In this document: piece by piece, positions 1-6,086 of the stretch
How positions within the stretch are numbered: position 1 is the first letter of the stretch
Layout: every line of letters starts with the position of its first letter
Assembly: GCA_036003885.1 (NCBI GenBank)
Contig: DASYSA010000470.1
Location: 1-7,182 of the forward strand
Length of the DNA stretch: 7,182 nucleotides
Origin: DASYSA01 sp036003885
Lineage (GTDB): Bacteria > Acidobacteriota > Blastocatellia > UBA7656
Direction of reading: 5' to 3'
Notes under the pieces: generated by a model
Told to the model about the DNA's origin: nothing
What the model saw: the letters and a program-made list of their open reading frames with translations, nothing else
The model's database searches: none
Program-made: the position numbers and the translations under genes

Positions 1-46
1 CCTGAAGCATCGCCCGATACAATCTGAACAGAATTCTTTCTCTCAT
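1..46 (-). CDS. Partial N-terminus, possible 2-oxoacid dehydrogenase E1 alpha subunit
   Basis: An open frame on the minus strand runs off the left edge. From the ATG at 46-44 it reads MRERILFRLYRAMLQ. The L-Y-R-x-M-L core resembles the first helix of thiamine-diphosphate-dependent E1 alpha subunits (pyruvate, acetoin or branched-chain 2-oxoacid dehydrogenase), which usually continues I-R-R-F-E-E; that continuation would lie outside the window. The frame stays open upstream to a stop at 148-146. Alternative starts are TTG at 85-83 and GTG at 112-110, the latter preceded by AGGA with 6 nt spacing. The ATG itself has only a weak GGGGA about 11 nt upstream, but it overlaps the stop of a short upstream ORF as ATGA. 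Only 15 residues are visible, so both the family and the start are tentative. A chance open frame of 48 codons cannot be excluded. Confidence 0.33.
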   Translation of the reverse strand, partial: MRERILFRLYRAMLQ

Positions 47-96
47 ACTACGAAGATCCCCAAGTTCGCCTGGCTTAAGACCCAACCCGATGACAT
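43..96 (-). CDS. Possible 17-codon upstream ORF / leader peptide
   Basis: The minus-strand ATG at 96-94 is preceded by AGGAG (105-101) with a 4-nt spacer, the best ribosome-binding site near the left edge. It opens a frame of 17 residues, MSSGWVLSQANLGIFVV, ending in TGA at 45-43. That stop overlaps the ATG (46-44) of the putative E1-alpha-like fragment as ATGA, the usual arrangement for translational coupling. It may be a coupled leader. Alternatively it may be the true start of the downstream gene followed by a frameshift, or coincidence. There is no run of one amino acid to suggest classical attenuation. Confidence 0.2.
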   Translation of the reverse strand: MSSGWVLSQANLGIFVV

Positions 97-252
97 TGAG
101 CTCCTGACACACGTTCTGTCCTGTAATAACACGCGGAGGTCCATTTTATTCCCACGTCCCAACATTCGCCGCTCAGGCCAGGATGAGCGAGCGGTTGTCG
201 CAGGAGACTTCGAGGCTCAGGGCCTCTATGCGTAGGATAAGGCGCTTGCGAA

Positions 253-268
253 GTGGTTCCCGAACCAC
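253..268. promoter_or_regulatory. Near-perfect 16-bp palindrome / small hairpin
   Basis: GTGGTT and AACCAC flank the tetranucleotide CCCG, giving 6-bp arms (7 if C259 pairs with G262). It lies between the stop of the PDZ gene and the putative leftward gene at the left edge. It could be a protein-binding palindrome or a small RNA hairpin. No T-run follows on either strand, so it is not a convincing intrinsic terminator. A second palindrome lies 16 bp to the right. Confidence 0.3.
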
Positions 269-284
269 AGGCCATGTAATTGAG

Positions 285-302
285 CGACCGACCGGTCAGT
301 CG
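285..302. promoter_or_regulatory. TetR-type operator-like palindrome
   Basis: The 18-bp element CGACCGACCGGTCAGTCG is an inverted repeat centred on ACCGGT with one mismatched pair (C289 against A298). GACCGACCGGTCGGTC-like palindromes are typical of operators bound by TetR-family repressors, so I infer such a site. It is intergenic, about 170-190 bp upstream of the putative leftward starts at 112 or 96 and about 37 bp past the PDZ gene's stop. No TetR gene is in the window. I found no convincing -35/-10 pair beside it. Confidence 0.35.
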
Positions 303-338
303 GGTGGAGATTAGCAAACTATTGAGCAGGGCAATTCA

Positions 339-1403
339 TCAAGGCTCAGCGGACCAGCCATGGCCCAGGATCAACTCCACCGTTTGTTCAGTGTTACCCC
401 GATAGAACTTTACTTTCACTTTGGTTCGAGGTTTGGCGGCGTGGATTCGCCGGCTGAACTCATCGGGTGTCAGAGTAGCCTGCTTATCAAACTCGACAAT
501 GAGGTCGCCCAATTGCAACCCGGCGAGGTCGGCGGGGCTGTTGTCGATTATTCGACGAACTTCCAATCCCCATTTTCGGCTGTCTGGAATGCAGCAGCGG
601 CGACTCACATTTCCCAGTCCCAGGAAGCCCTGGTCTTTCTCTTCCGTCCTCGGTTGTAGCGGTGGTTTGGTCTTATCCGCAATTCTCATGCGGGTGGCTA
701 CATTTACGCCATCTCGATAGAGCTTCACCGCGACTTCGGCGTGGGGCATCAAGAGATCGAGGATCTGCGAGAGGTCCGCGCTATTGCGCACCGCTTGACC
801 GTTGAACTCGACGAGGACATCGCCCGCCTGAATATTTGCCAGAGCGGCCGGGCTAATATCGCTGGTCAGGCCTGCAACAAATATTCCCTGGATATCCGGA
901 TACTCCGCTGGCGAGACGGCGGCCGGCAGGAAGCCCAGCGCGTTTTGTACCACTTGCTCAAAAGAGCGGCGCGCAATTTCGGCCTGCCGGGCATTCCTGA
1001 CCTCCCTGGCCTGCGCTGCCTCTCTGGCCCGCTCGGCCCGCTCCGCCCGGTTGGAGCGAACCACGTCTCTGGCGATCGTAAGCCCGATCGGAATGACAAG
1101 AGACAGCAGTAGAAACATCGCCAGCCAGACCAGCTTCCGCCGCAGCAGGTTCTTGATCAGCGAGGCGGTCTGAGATAAGGAACCCGAACTCTGGCAAGCA
1201 GGGGACGCTCCCGCCGGAGGAGCGTAAAAAGGATTGGTCAGATCGCGCGATCCCGACTGAGACACCGCTGAAGGCGGGTCAGAGTTGTTCAATCGATAGG
1301 TGTCCGCCGAATTCCCGACCGTGCTGGCGACCGGAGCGCCGCAGTTTCGACAGAAGCGGTCCGGGGCGTTAAGCTCTGTGCTACACGACTGACAGATCAT
1401 CAT
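339..1403 (-). CDS. Zinc-ribbon, single-TM, tandem PDZ-domain protein
   Basis: This 354-residue protein most likely sits in the inner membrane as a binding or adaptor factor. Cys4-x2-Cys7 and Cys18-x2-Cys21 form an N-terminal zinc ribbon. A low-complexity Ser/Pro/Asn linker follows (about 25-80), then one hydrophobic segment (about 91-110) and an Arg/Ala/Glu-rich probable coiled coil (about 112-150). Two PDZ domains follow (about 170-242 and 265-346), each with the 'aG(l/i)q.GD.(i/l)vefn' signature: A-N-I-Q-A-G-D near 189-195 and A-G-L-Q-L-G-D near 294-300. There is no serine-protease domain and no catalytic triad, so it is not a DegP/HtrA protease. The inferred topology is ribbon in the cytoplasm and PDZ domains outside. 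GGAGG (1413-1409) lies 5 nt before the first ATG and 8 nt before a second, adjacent in-frame ATG (1400), so either could be the start; the second gives the common M-I-C-x-x-C opening. It lies 90 nt downstream of the cyclophilin gene in the same direction and may be co-transcribed. The specific client is unknown. Confidence 0.9.
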   Translation of the reverse strand: MMICQSCSTELNAPDRFCRNCGAPVASTVGNSADTYRLNNSDPPSAVSQSGSRDLTNPFYAPPAGASPACQSSGSLSQTASLIKNLLRRKLVWLAMFLLLSLVIPIGLTIARDVVRSNRAERAERAREAAQAREVRNARQAEIARRSFEQVVQNALGFLPAAVSPAEYPDIQGIFVAGLTSDISPAALANIQAGDVLVEFNGQAVRNSADLSQILDLLMPHAEVAVKLYRDGVNVATRMRIADKTKPPLQPRTEEKDQGFLGLGNVSRRCCIPDSRKWGLEVRRIIDNSPADLAGLQLGDLIVEFDKQATLTPDEFSRRIHAAKPRTKVKVKFYRGNTEQTVELILGHGWSAEP

Positions 1404-1408
1404 GAAGC

Positions 1409-1413
1409 CCTCC
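1409..1413 (-). promoter_or_regulatory. Ribosome-binding site GGAGG of the PDZ gene
   Basis: GGAGG on the minus strand lies 5 nt from the ATG at 1403 and 8 nt from the ATG at 1400. The 8-nt spacing slightly favours the second ATG as the real start. A TACAAT hexamer (1421-1416) just upstream resembles a -10 box, but it has no matching -35 and would place transcription start inside this site, so I do not call it a promoter. Confidence 0.6.
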
Positions 1414-1493
1414 CGATTGTATCTGCATACGACGGAGACGGAGAACTAGTTGCCTGAAAGCTGTCCGGGATTCTCAGAAGCCGCCGAGAGATC

Positions 1494-2693
1494 TCATGGC
1501 TTGATGGCTGCTTCGATCAGTTCTATTCGTTGGCGCGGCCGTTCTCCGTCGCGCGCCACTTTCTCTATCTCGTTCAGAACTTCGATGCCGTCCACCACCT
1601 TACCGAAGATGGTGTACTTGCCGTCGAGATGGGGTGCCGGACCGGTTACTATGAAGAAAGAGGTATCAGCGGAATTCGGATCATCGCCCCGGGCCATCGA
1701 TAGCACGCCGCGGATGTGATTGACCCGGCTGAACTCGCCTTTAAGCTTTCGCACCCACCTGTCAGCCGGATGGCCCACACCTCCCGCGCGGGTGGATCCG
1801 AGGCCGCCCTGAATCACAAAGCCCGGCACCACGCGATGAAAGGCTGTGTGGTCATACCAGCCGGTCTCTACGAGTCTCAAGAAGTTGCGCACGTGTTCCG
1901 GCGCAACGGAAGGGTCCATCTCAAGCGTGATGTCGCCGAAAGTAGTCCTGAGCAAAACGTCCCTTCGCAGTTGATCGACCGTGGCGTCCTTGAATGGTTC
2001 AGGTTTCGTTGGCTCGATCTTGAGCGAGAGAATTTTGATCGGAGCGTTGACGAGCTGATTCGCATCGGCAGGGGCAAGGGAGATGCGATCGACGACATCT
2101 ATCCCCTCGGTGACCTGACCGAAAGCCGAAAACTGTCCGTCGAGTTGGGGCTGAGGCGAAGCGCAGATGAAAAACTGAGCGCCGCCGCTATTGGGCTGCC
2201 CGGGTATGCGAACGGTGGAGATCGTCCCGCGCAGGTGCTTCAGATCACTGAATTCATCGGGTAGCTGGTTCAGCGCTCCGCTTCCCCAGCGCTCACGCGG
2301 AATGTTCGGATCTTTGACCAGAGGGTCGCCTCCCTGGATTAGTCCACGCTGGATCACTCGAAAGAAAGCCGAGCCGTCGTAGAACCCGGCGCGAGCGAGC
2401 TTGATGAACTGCTGAACGTGGCGGGGCGCCTTGTCGGGGCGGAACTCGAACCTGATCACGCCGAGGTCGGTTGCGATCACCGCTTCAAGCCTGGAGGCTT
2501 CTTCAGGGGTCACCGTCGCCTCGGTTGATGCGTTGGTCGCGGCACTCTTCTTCTGCTGGGCCAACGCGTGCTGCCGTAGTGGCGCCAGCCAGAGCACGAC
2601 AAGGAATGTCAGAGCGACGCACTTGAGAAATCTAATGCTCGGCCGGCTGAGTCGCCGTTTGAGTACACCGGCGAGTTCGAATCGTAGATTCAT
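1494..2693 (-). CDS. Secreted tandem-cyclophilin peptidyl-prolyl cis-trans isomerase
   Basis: A 399-residue exported protein with two cyclophilin domains, predicted to catalyse cis-trans isomerisation of X-Pro bonds in extracytoplasmic proteins. A basic N-terminus, a hydrophobic stretch (about 25-38) and the A-L-A/Q site (45/46) make a Sec signal peptide. Domain 1 spans about 72-227 and domain 2 about 246-397. Domain 1 keeps the catalytic Arg (R112), Q-G-G-D (120-123) and Q-F-F (173-175), but the usual F-H-R is F-F-R. Domain 2 keeps F-H-R (285-287) but has Q-G-G-L (295-298) and S-F-F (345-347) in place of Q-G-G-D and Q-F-F. The position of human CypA Trp121, important for cyclosporin binding, is Q183 and H355, so low cyclosporin affinity is likely. 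Single-domain bacterial cyclophilins are about 160-190 residues, so this is a true duplication. GGGAG (2707-2703) stands 9 nt before the ATG. The PDZ gene follows 90 nt downstream. Confidence 0.93.
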   Translation of the reverse strand: MNLRFELAGVLKRRLSRPSIRFLKCVALTFLVVLWLAPLRQHALAQQKKSAATNASTEATVTPEEASRLEAVIATDLGVIRFEFRPDKAPRHVQQFIKLARAGFYDGSAFFRVIQRGLIQGGDPLVKDPNIPRERWGSGALNQLPDEFSDLKHLRGTISTVRIPGQPNSGGAQFFICASPQPQLDGQFSAFGQVTEGIDVVDRISLAPADANQLVNAPIKILSLKIEPTKPEPFKDATVDQLRRDVLLRTTFGDITLEMDPSVAPEHVRNFLRLVETGWYDHTAFHRVVPGFVIQGGLGSTRAGGVGHPADRWVRKLKGEFSRVNHIRGVLSMARGDDPNSADTSFFIVTGPAPHLDGKYTIFGKVVDGIEVLNEIEKVARDGERPRQRIELIEAAIKP

Positions 2694-2702
2694 TTGCTCG
2701 TT

Positions 2703-2707
2703 CTCCC
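2703..2707 (-). promoter_or_regulatory. Ribosome-binding site GGGAG of the cyclophilin gene
   Basis: GGGAG on the minus strand lies 9 nt before the ATG at 2693-2691. It supports this start, which also gives a complete signal peptide. Confidence 0.6.
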
Positions 2708-2856
2708 TGCAAGCTGTTGAAAAGTTCCTTCTACCGTTGGGTCGTTGTTCTTCCCGATCCGGCTACATCGAGTTTTGGCCAAACGTATCTTAATCTCAAT
2801 CGGGGCCGGCGCAAAAACGATTCTTTAGATTTCTCACTGCCACCAACTCTGGTAAT

Positions 2857-2888
2857 GTTTCGAGGATCAAGAACACCGTTCTCGAAAC
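2857..2888. promoter_or_regulatory. Perfect 8-bp inverted repeat upstream of the peptidase gene
   Basis: GTTTCGAG (2857-2864) and CTCGAAAC (2881-2888) are exact reverse complements separated by 16 nt. A nested GAAC/GTTC pair (2871-2874 and 2878-2881) could extend a hairpin. It sits about 139 nt upstream of the peptidase ATG. It may be an operator for a dimeric regulator or a leader-RNA hairpin. There is no T-run after it. Confidence 0.35.
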
Positions 2889-2910
2889 GAGGTCGGCCAG
2901 GATGCCGGGC

Positions 2911-2930
2911 CATTACGGTGATGTGTAATG
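2911..2930. promoter_or_regulatory. 6-bp inverted repeat CATTAC-N8-GTAATG
   Basis: CATTAC (2911-2916) and GTAATG (2925-2930) are exact reverse complements with an 8-nt spacer. The geometry suits a dimeric DNA-binding protein (20-bp site) about 97 nt upstream of the peptidase ATG. No regulator is identified. Confidence 0.28.
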
Positions 2931-3015
2931 CGGGCAATCCAGGCCGCCCGCGGAGTGTGACCCCGGAAAGACAGTGGAAGAGGGTGCAACGAGCGCCCGA
3001 GAGAGAAGAGAACGC

Positions 3016-3020
3016 GGGAG
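3016..3020 (+). promoter_or_regulatory. Ribosome-binding site GGGAG of the DPP IV gene
   Basis: GGGAG lies 6 nt before the ATG at 3027. It follows a purine-rich run and supports the start, which gives an intact signal peptide. Confidence 0.6.
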
Positions 3021-3026
3021 TCTTCT

Positions 3027-5318
3027 ATGTGCAAAAAGCCTCTTTCCCTTATAGCAATCTTCACTTTTGTCATGGCGGGGCTGTCGTTTGGCGGGTCGAT
3101 CCGCAGTGTCTCCGCTCAACGCACGGCCAGGAAACAACTGACCTATGAGCAGGCCTTCAACTCTTCTCGGAGGCCTGAGGACGAATCAGCGAGTGGGGTG
3201 ATAGCCGGCCGAGTACCTAATATCACCGGGTGGGTCGATGATGAGCACTACCTCGAGTCGCGGGCCGACTCAGCCGACAAGGACCGCAAGCTCTATGCCG
3301 TTAGCGTCGCGGATGGAAGTGCGAAGGTCTATCGAGACGACACCGAGATTCAGAAGAATCTGCCGGAGGGATTCGAGGCGCGAGCAGCGGCCGCTTCGAC
3401 TCCTGATCAGTCGGGCCTGGTATTCAACCGCGAGGGCGACCTCTACTACTACGACGTTGGCGCAAAGCGATTTCGGCGGCTTACCGCCACTCCTGGTCGC
3501 GAGGCCAACCCTCGGCTTTCGCCCGATGGGAAGTGGATTGCGTACACGCGCGACAATAATCTGTTTGCTTATGACCTCGACTCCTCCATCGAACATCAAT
3601 ACACAAGCGACGGCAGCGATACTGTCTATAACGGGTGGGCGTCGTGGGTCTACATGGAAGAGATATTAGGCCGGGGTGGGGCAAATGCCGCTTTCTGGTG
3701 GTCGCCCGACAGCTCGCGCCTCGCGTTCATGCGGTTCGATGACTCACCTGTGCCGGTCTTTCCGATCTATCACGCCGATGGGCAGCACGGCGAGCTCGAG
3801 CGCCAGCGATATCCAAAGGCCGGAGACGCCAATCCATATGTCGCGATGGGTGTCGTCCCTGTTGCAGGAGGCAAGGTCGCCTGGATGGACTTCGAACCCA
3901 GGGCTGATCACTACATTGCCTGGCCCTTCTGGACTCCGGATAGCAAGACGCTAAGCGTGCAGTGGATGAATCGCGGGCAGGATACGATTCGCCTTTTCAA
4001 CTGTGATCCGGCGACCGGAAAGAAGACCCGGATCTACGAAGAGAAGCAGTCATCGTGGGTCGATTTCTTCAAGGACCTATACTACTTCAAGAACGGTTCA
4101 GGCTTCCTGCTGCGCACCGACGTTGATGGATGGGACCACCTCTACTACTACATGAATGATGGCACTCTCAAGAAGCGATTGACCTCAGGCAACTGGCGCG
4201 TGAACTCGATCGCCCGAGTCGATGAAGCAGGAGGCTATGTATATTTCACGGGCCGGCCAACCAAATCGTGGGACGCCCAGCTGATGCGGGTGAAGCTCGA
4301 TGGCAGCGGGCTCGAGCAACTGACAAAGACTGACGGTATTCACCGGGACCAGGTGTCGCCGGGCGCCAAATACTTCGTCGACAACGTGAGCACGGTCTCG
4401 ACACCTTCTTCAGCGGCGCTCTATCGCAGCGACGGAAGGCTTATACGCAAGCTCGCCGAGCCCCGGCTCTCCGATGACTATGCATGGGGCAAGGCAGAGA
4501 TCTTCACGATCCCTTCAGAAGACGGCCAGTTCAATCTGCCGGCCTACTGGGTGTTGCCCCCCGACTTTGATGCGGCCCGTCAGTATCCAGTGATTTTCAG
4601 CATCTACGGCGGGCCCGATGCCGGGACAGTGCAGAACAGGTGGGTGGGTTTGCAGCCGCACTACTGGGCCGAGAGAGGCGTCATAACCATCAGCGTCGAC
4701 CACCGGGCGAGCGGGCACTTCGGCAAGAAAGGCGTGGCGTTGATGCATCGCAATCTGGGTAAGTGGGAGATGGCCGATCTGATCGCGGCGACGAAATGGC
4801 TGCGCACCAAGCCGTTCATCGCCAAGAACAAGATAGGCATAACCGGCGGCAGCTACGGCGGCTATACAACCCTTATGGCATTAACCTTTGGAGCAGGCTC
4901 CTTCAATTTCGGACAAGCCGCGTCGTCGGTTTCGGATTGGCAGCTCTACGATTCGGTTTACACCGAGCGCTACATGGACACGCCTGCCGAGAATCCGGAA
5001 GGGTACAAGAACGGCGCGGTGCTGACCTGGATCGAGCGGTATAAGGGGGGCTTGCGCGTGACGCACGGTACGATCGACGACAACGTTCACACTCAGAATT
5101 CGATTCAGGTGATTGATTGGCTGACTTCAAACAACAAATCATTCGAGCTGATGCTCTATCCCGACAGCCGGCATGGACTTCGACCGACTCAGAGGGCACA
5201 CGCGATGCGTGAGACGCACGACTTCTGGGTGAGGACGCTTTTGGACGGGCATTTGAGCGATCCCGCGCCCGCCGCGAGTGCAACTCAACCTGAGCGAAGC
5301 GAGCGCTCGCGGCGGTGA
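3027..5318 (+). CDS. Dipeptidyl peptidase IV (S9B family), exported
   Basis: A 763-residue serine peptidase of the prolyl oligopeptidase clan, predicted to remove N-terminal X-Pro or X-Ala dipeptides outside the cytoplasm. A signal peptide (K3-K4, hydrophobic 5-22, S-V-S-A/Q at 30/31) precedes a beta-propeller (about 100-480) with repeats such as R-L-S-P-D-G-K-W (163-170). The double-Glu substrate anchor of DPP IV is present in W-V-Y-M-E-E (E211, E212). The C-terminal alpha/beta hydrolase domain (about 495-740) has Y527 (oxyanion tyrosine), G-G-S-Y-G-G with nucleophile S609, the D-W-x-x-Y-D-S-V-Y-T-E-R-Y-M block (637-650), H-G-T-I-D-D-N-V-H with D684 and N686, and S-R-H-G with H716. All triad and amino-terminus-binding residues are intact and the length is normal for the family. 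A polar tail after about 742 is Ala/Ser/Arg-rich and probably dispensable. The gene is monocistronic by context: divergent from the PPIase and convergent with cutC. Confidence 0.95.
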   Translation: MCKKPLSLIAIFTFVMAGLSFGGSIRSVSAQRTARKQLTYEQAFNSSRRPEDESASGVIAGRVPNITGWVDDEHYLESRADSADKDRKLYAVSVADGSAKVYRDDTEIQKNLPEGFEARAAAASTPDQSGLVFNREGDLYYYDVGAKRFRRLTATPGREANPRLSPDGKWIAYTRDNNLFAYDLDSSIEHQYTSDGSDTVYNGWASWVYMEEILGRGGANAAFWWSPDSSRLAFMRFDDSPVPVFPIYHADGQHGELERQRYPKAGDANPYVAMGVVPVAGGKVAWMDFEPRADHYIAWPFWTPDSKTLSVQWMNRGQDTIRLFNCDPATGKKTRIYEEKQSSWVDFFKDLYYFKNGSGFLLRTDVDGWDHLYYYMNDGTLKKRLTSGNWRVNSIARVDEAGGYVYFTGRPTKSWDAQLMRVKLDGSGLEQLTKTDGIHRDQVSPGAKYFVDNVSTVSTPSSAALYRSDGRLIRKLAEPRLSDDYAWGKAEIFTIPSEDGQFNLPAYWVLPPDFDAARQYPVIFSIYGGPDAGTVQNRWVGLQPHYWAERGVITISVDHRASGHFGKKGVALMHRNLGKWEMADLIAATKWLRTKPFIAKNKIGITGGSYGGYTTLMALTFGAGSFNFGQAASSVSDWQLYDSVYTERYMDTPAENPEGYKNGAVLTWIERYKGGLRVTHGTIDDNVHTQNSIQVIDWLTSNNKSFELMLYPDSRHGLRPTQRAHAMRETHDFWVRTLLDGHLSDPAPAASATQPERSERSRR
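5299..5310. repeat. Perfect 12-bp palindrome at the 3' end of the peptidase gene
   Basis: GCGAGCGCTCGC is self-complementary and lies in the last codons of the peptidase, encoding part of its E-R-S-E-R-S tail, 5 nt before the stop codon. It is placed between two convergent genes but has no loop and no T-run, so I would not call it an intrinsic terminator. It may be only the by-product of GC-rich Arg/Ser/Glu codons. Confidence 0.3.
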
Positions 5319-5339
5319 ACGATTGGCCGGGAGGCTACG

Positions 5340-6086
5340 TCACAAGCCGGCGCACAACCTGGCGATTCGCCTGACGCGCTCGGCATCCGTTACTGAACGA
5401 ACATACTCGTCGGGCGGGAGGGGTTTGCGGAAGCTCACGCTATCGTTGCGGTAGCGAATGCGACCTTCCCTCGGCACGGCGGCCGTCAGGTGGATCTCCC
5501 CCGCTCCGGTTTCCGTGACGATTTGTCTGGCGTTTCCTTCGTCGATCCCGCCGCCGGCGAGAACTACGATTCGGCCTGCGGATTGTTGCACGAGACCTGC
5601 GATCGTCGGGATGCCCTTGAGCGCTGTCTTTGCTCTCCCGGATGTCAGCACGCGGTCAACTCCTATCCGGATGAGCGCTTCGAGCGACGCCGCAGCGTCA
5701 CGGGTTACATCGAATGCGCGGTGGAAGGTTACGCTCAAAGGGCGGGCCGCTTCTACGAGCAGAAGCGTGCGAGGTTCATCCACCGTTCCCTCGGGATGGA
5801 GCAACCCAAGCACTACTCCGTCGGCGCCGAGCCGCCTGGCTGTAGCGATGTCGCGTTCCATCACATCAAACTCGACATCGGAGTAGCAGAAGTCGCCCCC
5901 GCGAGGGCGAATCAACACGTAGATCCCAATCGCAACGCGCTCGCGGACCACGCCTATCATCCCTGCGCTCGGGGTTGTGCCTCCCTCCAGCAGGTCGGCG
6001 CACAGCTCCAGGCGCGCGGCTCCGCCCATCTCCGCGGCGGCTGCGGACTCGACCGACTCGACGCAGGCTTCGATTAGAAGACTCAT
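5340..6086 (-). CDS. cutC: CutC family protein (copper homeostasis)
   Basis: A 248-residue cytoplasmic TIM-barrel protein, the same length as E. coli CutC. Family blocks are all present: R-L-E-L-C-A-D-L-x-E-G-G-T-T-P-S-x-G (25-42), I-R-P-R-G-G-D-F-C-Y-S-D (59-70), G-A-D-G-V-V-L-G-L-L (87-96), V-T-F-H-R-A-F-D (119-126), D-R-V-L-T-S-G (144-150) and a glycine-rich A-G-G-G (177-180). The family is named for copper tolerance, but the biochemical activity is not settled. In E. coli the copper phenotype was traced to a small RNA made from within cutC, so a copper role here is uncertain. The ATG at 6086 has no Shine-Dalgarno: a run of GAAATGC heptamers begins 3 nt upstream of it. The N-terminus S-L-L-I-E-A-C-V-E-S aligns well with the family, so the start is right despite that. 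The gene is convergent with the peptidase (21-bp gap) and divergent from the HhH gene. Confidence 0.95.
   Translation of the reverse strand: MSLLIEACVESVESAAAAEMGGAARLELCADLLEGGTTPSAGMIGVVRERVAIGIYVLIRPRGGDFCYSDVEFDVMERDIATARRLGADGVVLGLLHPEGTVDEPRTLLLVEAARPLSVTFHRAFDVTRDAAASLEALIRIGVDRVLTSGRAKTALKGIPTIAGLVQQSAGRIVVLAGGGIDEGNARQIVTETGAGEIHLTAAVPREGRIRYRNDSVSFRKPLPPDEYVRSVTDAERVRRIARLCAGL

Larger units (their letters stand above)
2694..3026. other. Divergent intergenic region between the PPIase and DPP IV genes
   Basis: These 333 bp separate two divergent start codons and must hold both promoters or leader regions. I see GGGAG ribosome-binding sites at each end and two perfect inverted repeats (2857-2888 and 2911-2930). 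There is a purine-rich stretch just before the peptidase start, around 2969-3020. Leftward, TTGAGA and TAAGAT hexamers occur around 2786-2803 but not at standard spacing, so no sigma70 promoter is called. Frames that are open across this region show no recognisable protein and overlap the real gene starts. No small RNA or riboswitch fold is recognised. Confidence 0.6.

Noticed and set aside
75..317. 80-codon open frame on the minus strand
   Set aside because: The residues look like random translation, it crosses the palindromes at 253-302, and it conflicts in frame with the more protein-like reading at the left edge.
339..1403. HtrA/DegP protease
   Set aside because: Only PDZ domains are present; there is no trypsin-like domain and no G-N-S-G-G motif.
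1716..2264. 182-codon plus-strand frame inside the cyclophilin gene
   Set aside because: It is an antisense shadow of a well-supported two-domain protein.
2786..2803. Sigma70 promoter for the cyclophilin gene (TTGAGA, TAAGAT)
   Set aside because: The hexamers overlap or are wrongly spaced, and no pair fits a 16-18 bp spacer with good matches.
2717..3148. 143-codon plus-strand frame across the divergent intergenic region
   Set aside because: It overlaps the start of the peptidase gene in another frame and shows no recognisable motif or ribosome-binding site.
5299..5339. Bidirectional intrinsic terminator between the peptidase gene and cutC
   Set aside because: The palindrome is inside coding sequence, has no loop and no T-run on either strand.
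5490..6077. 195-codon plus-strand frame inside cutC
   Set aside because: It is an antisense shadow of cutC, which has strong family motifs in the other direction.
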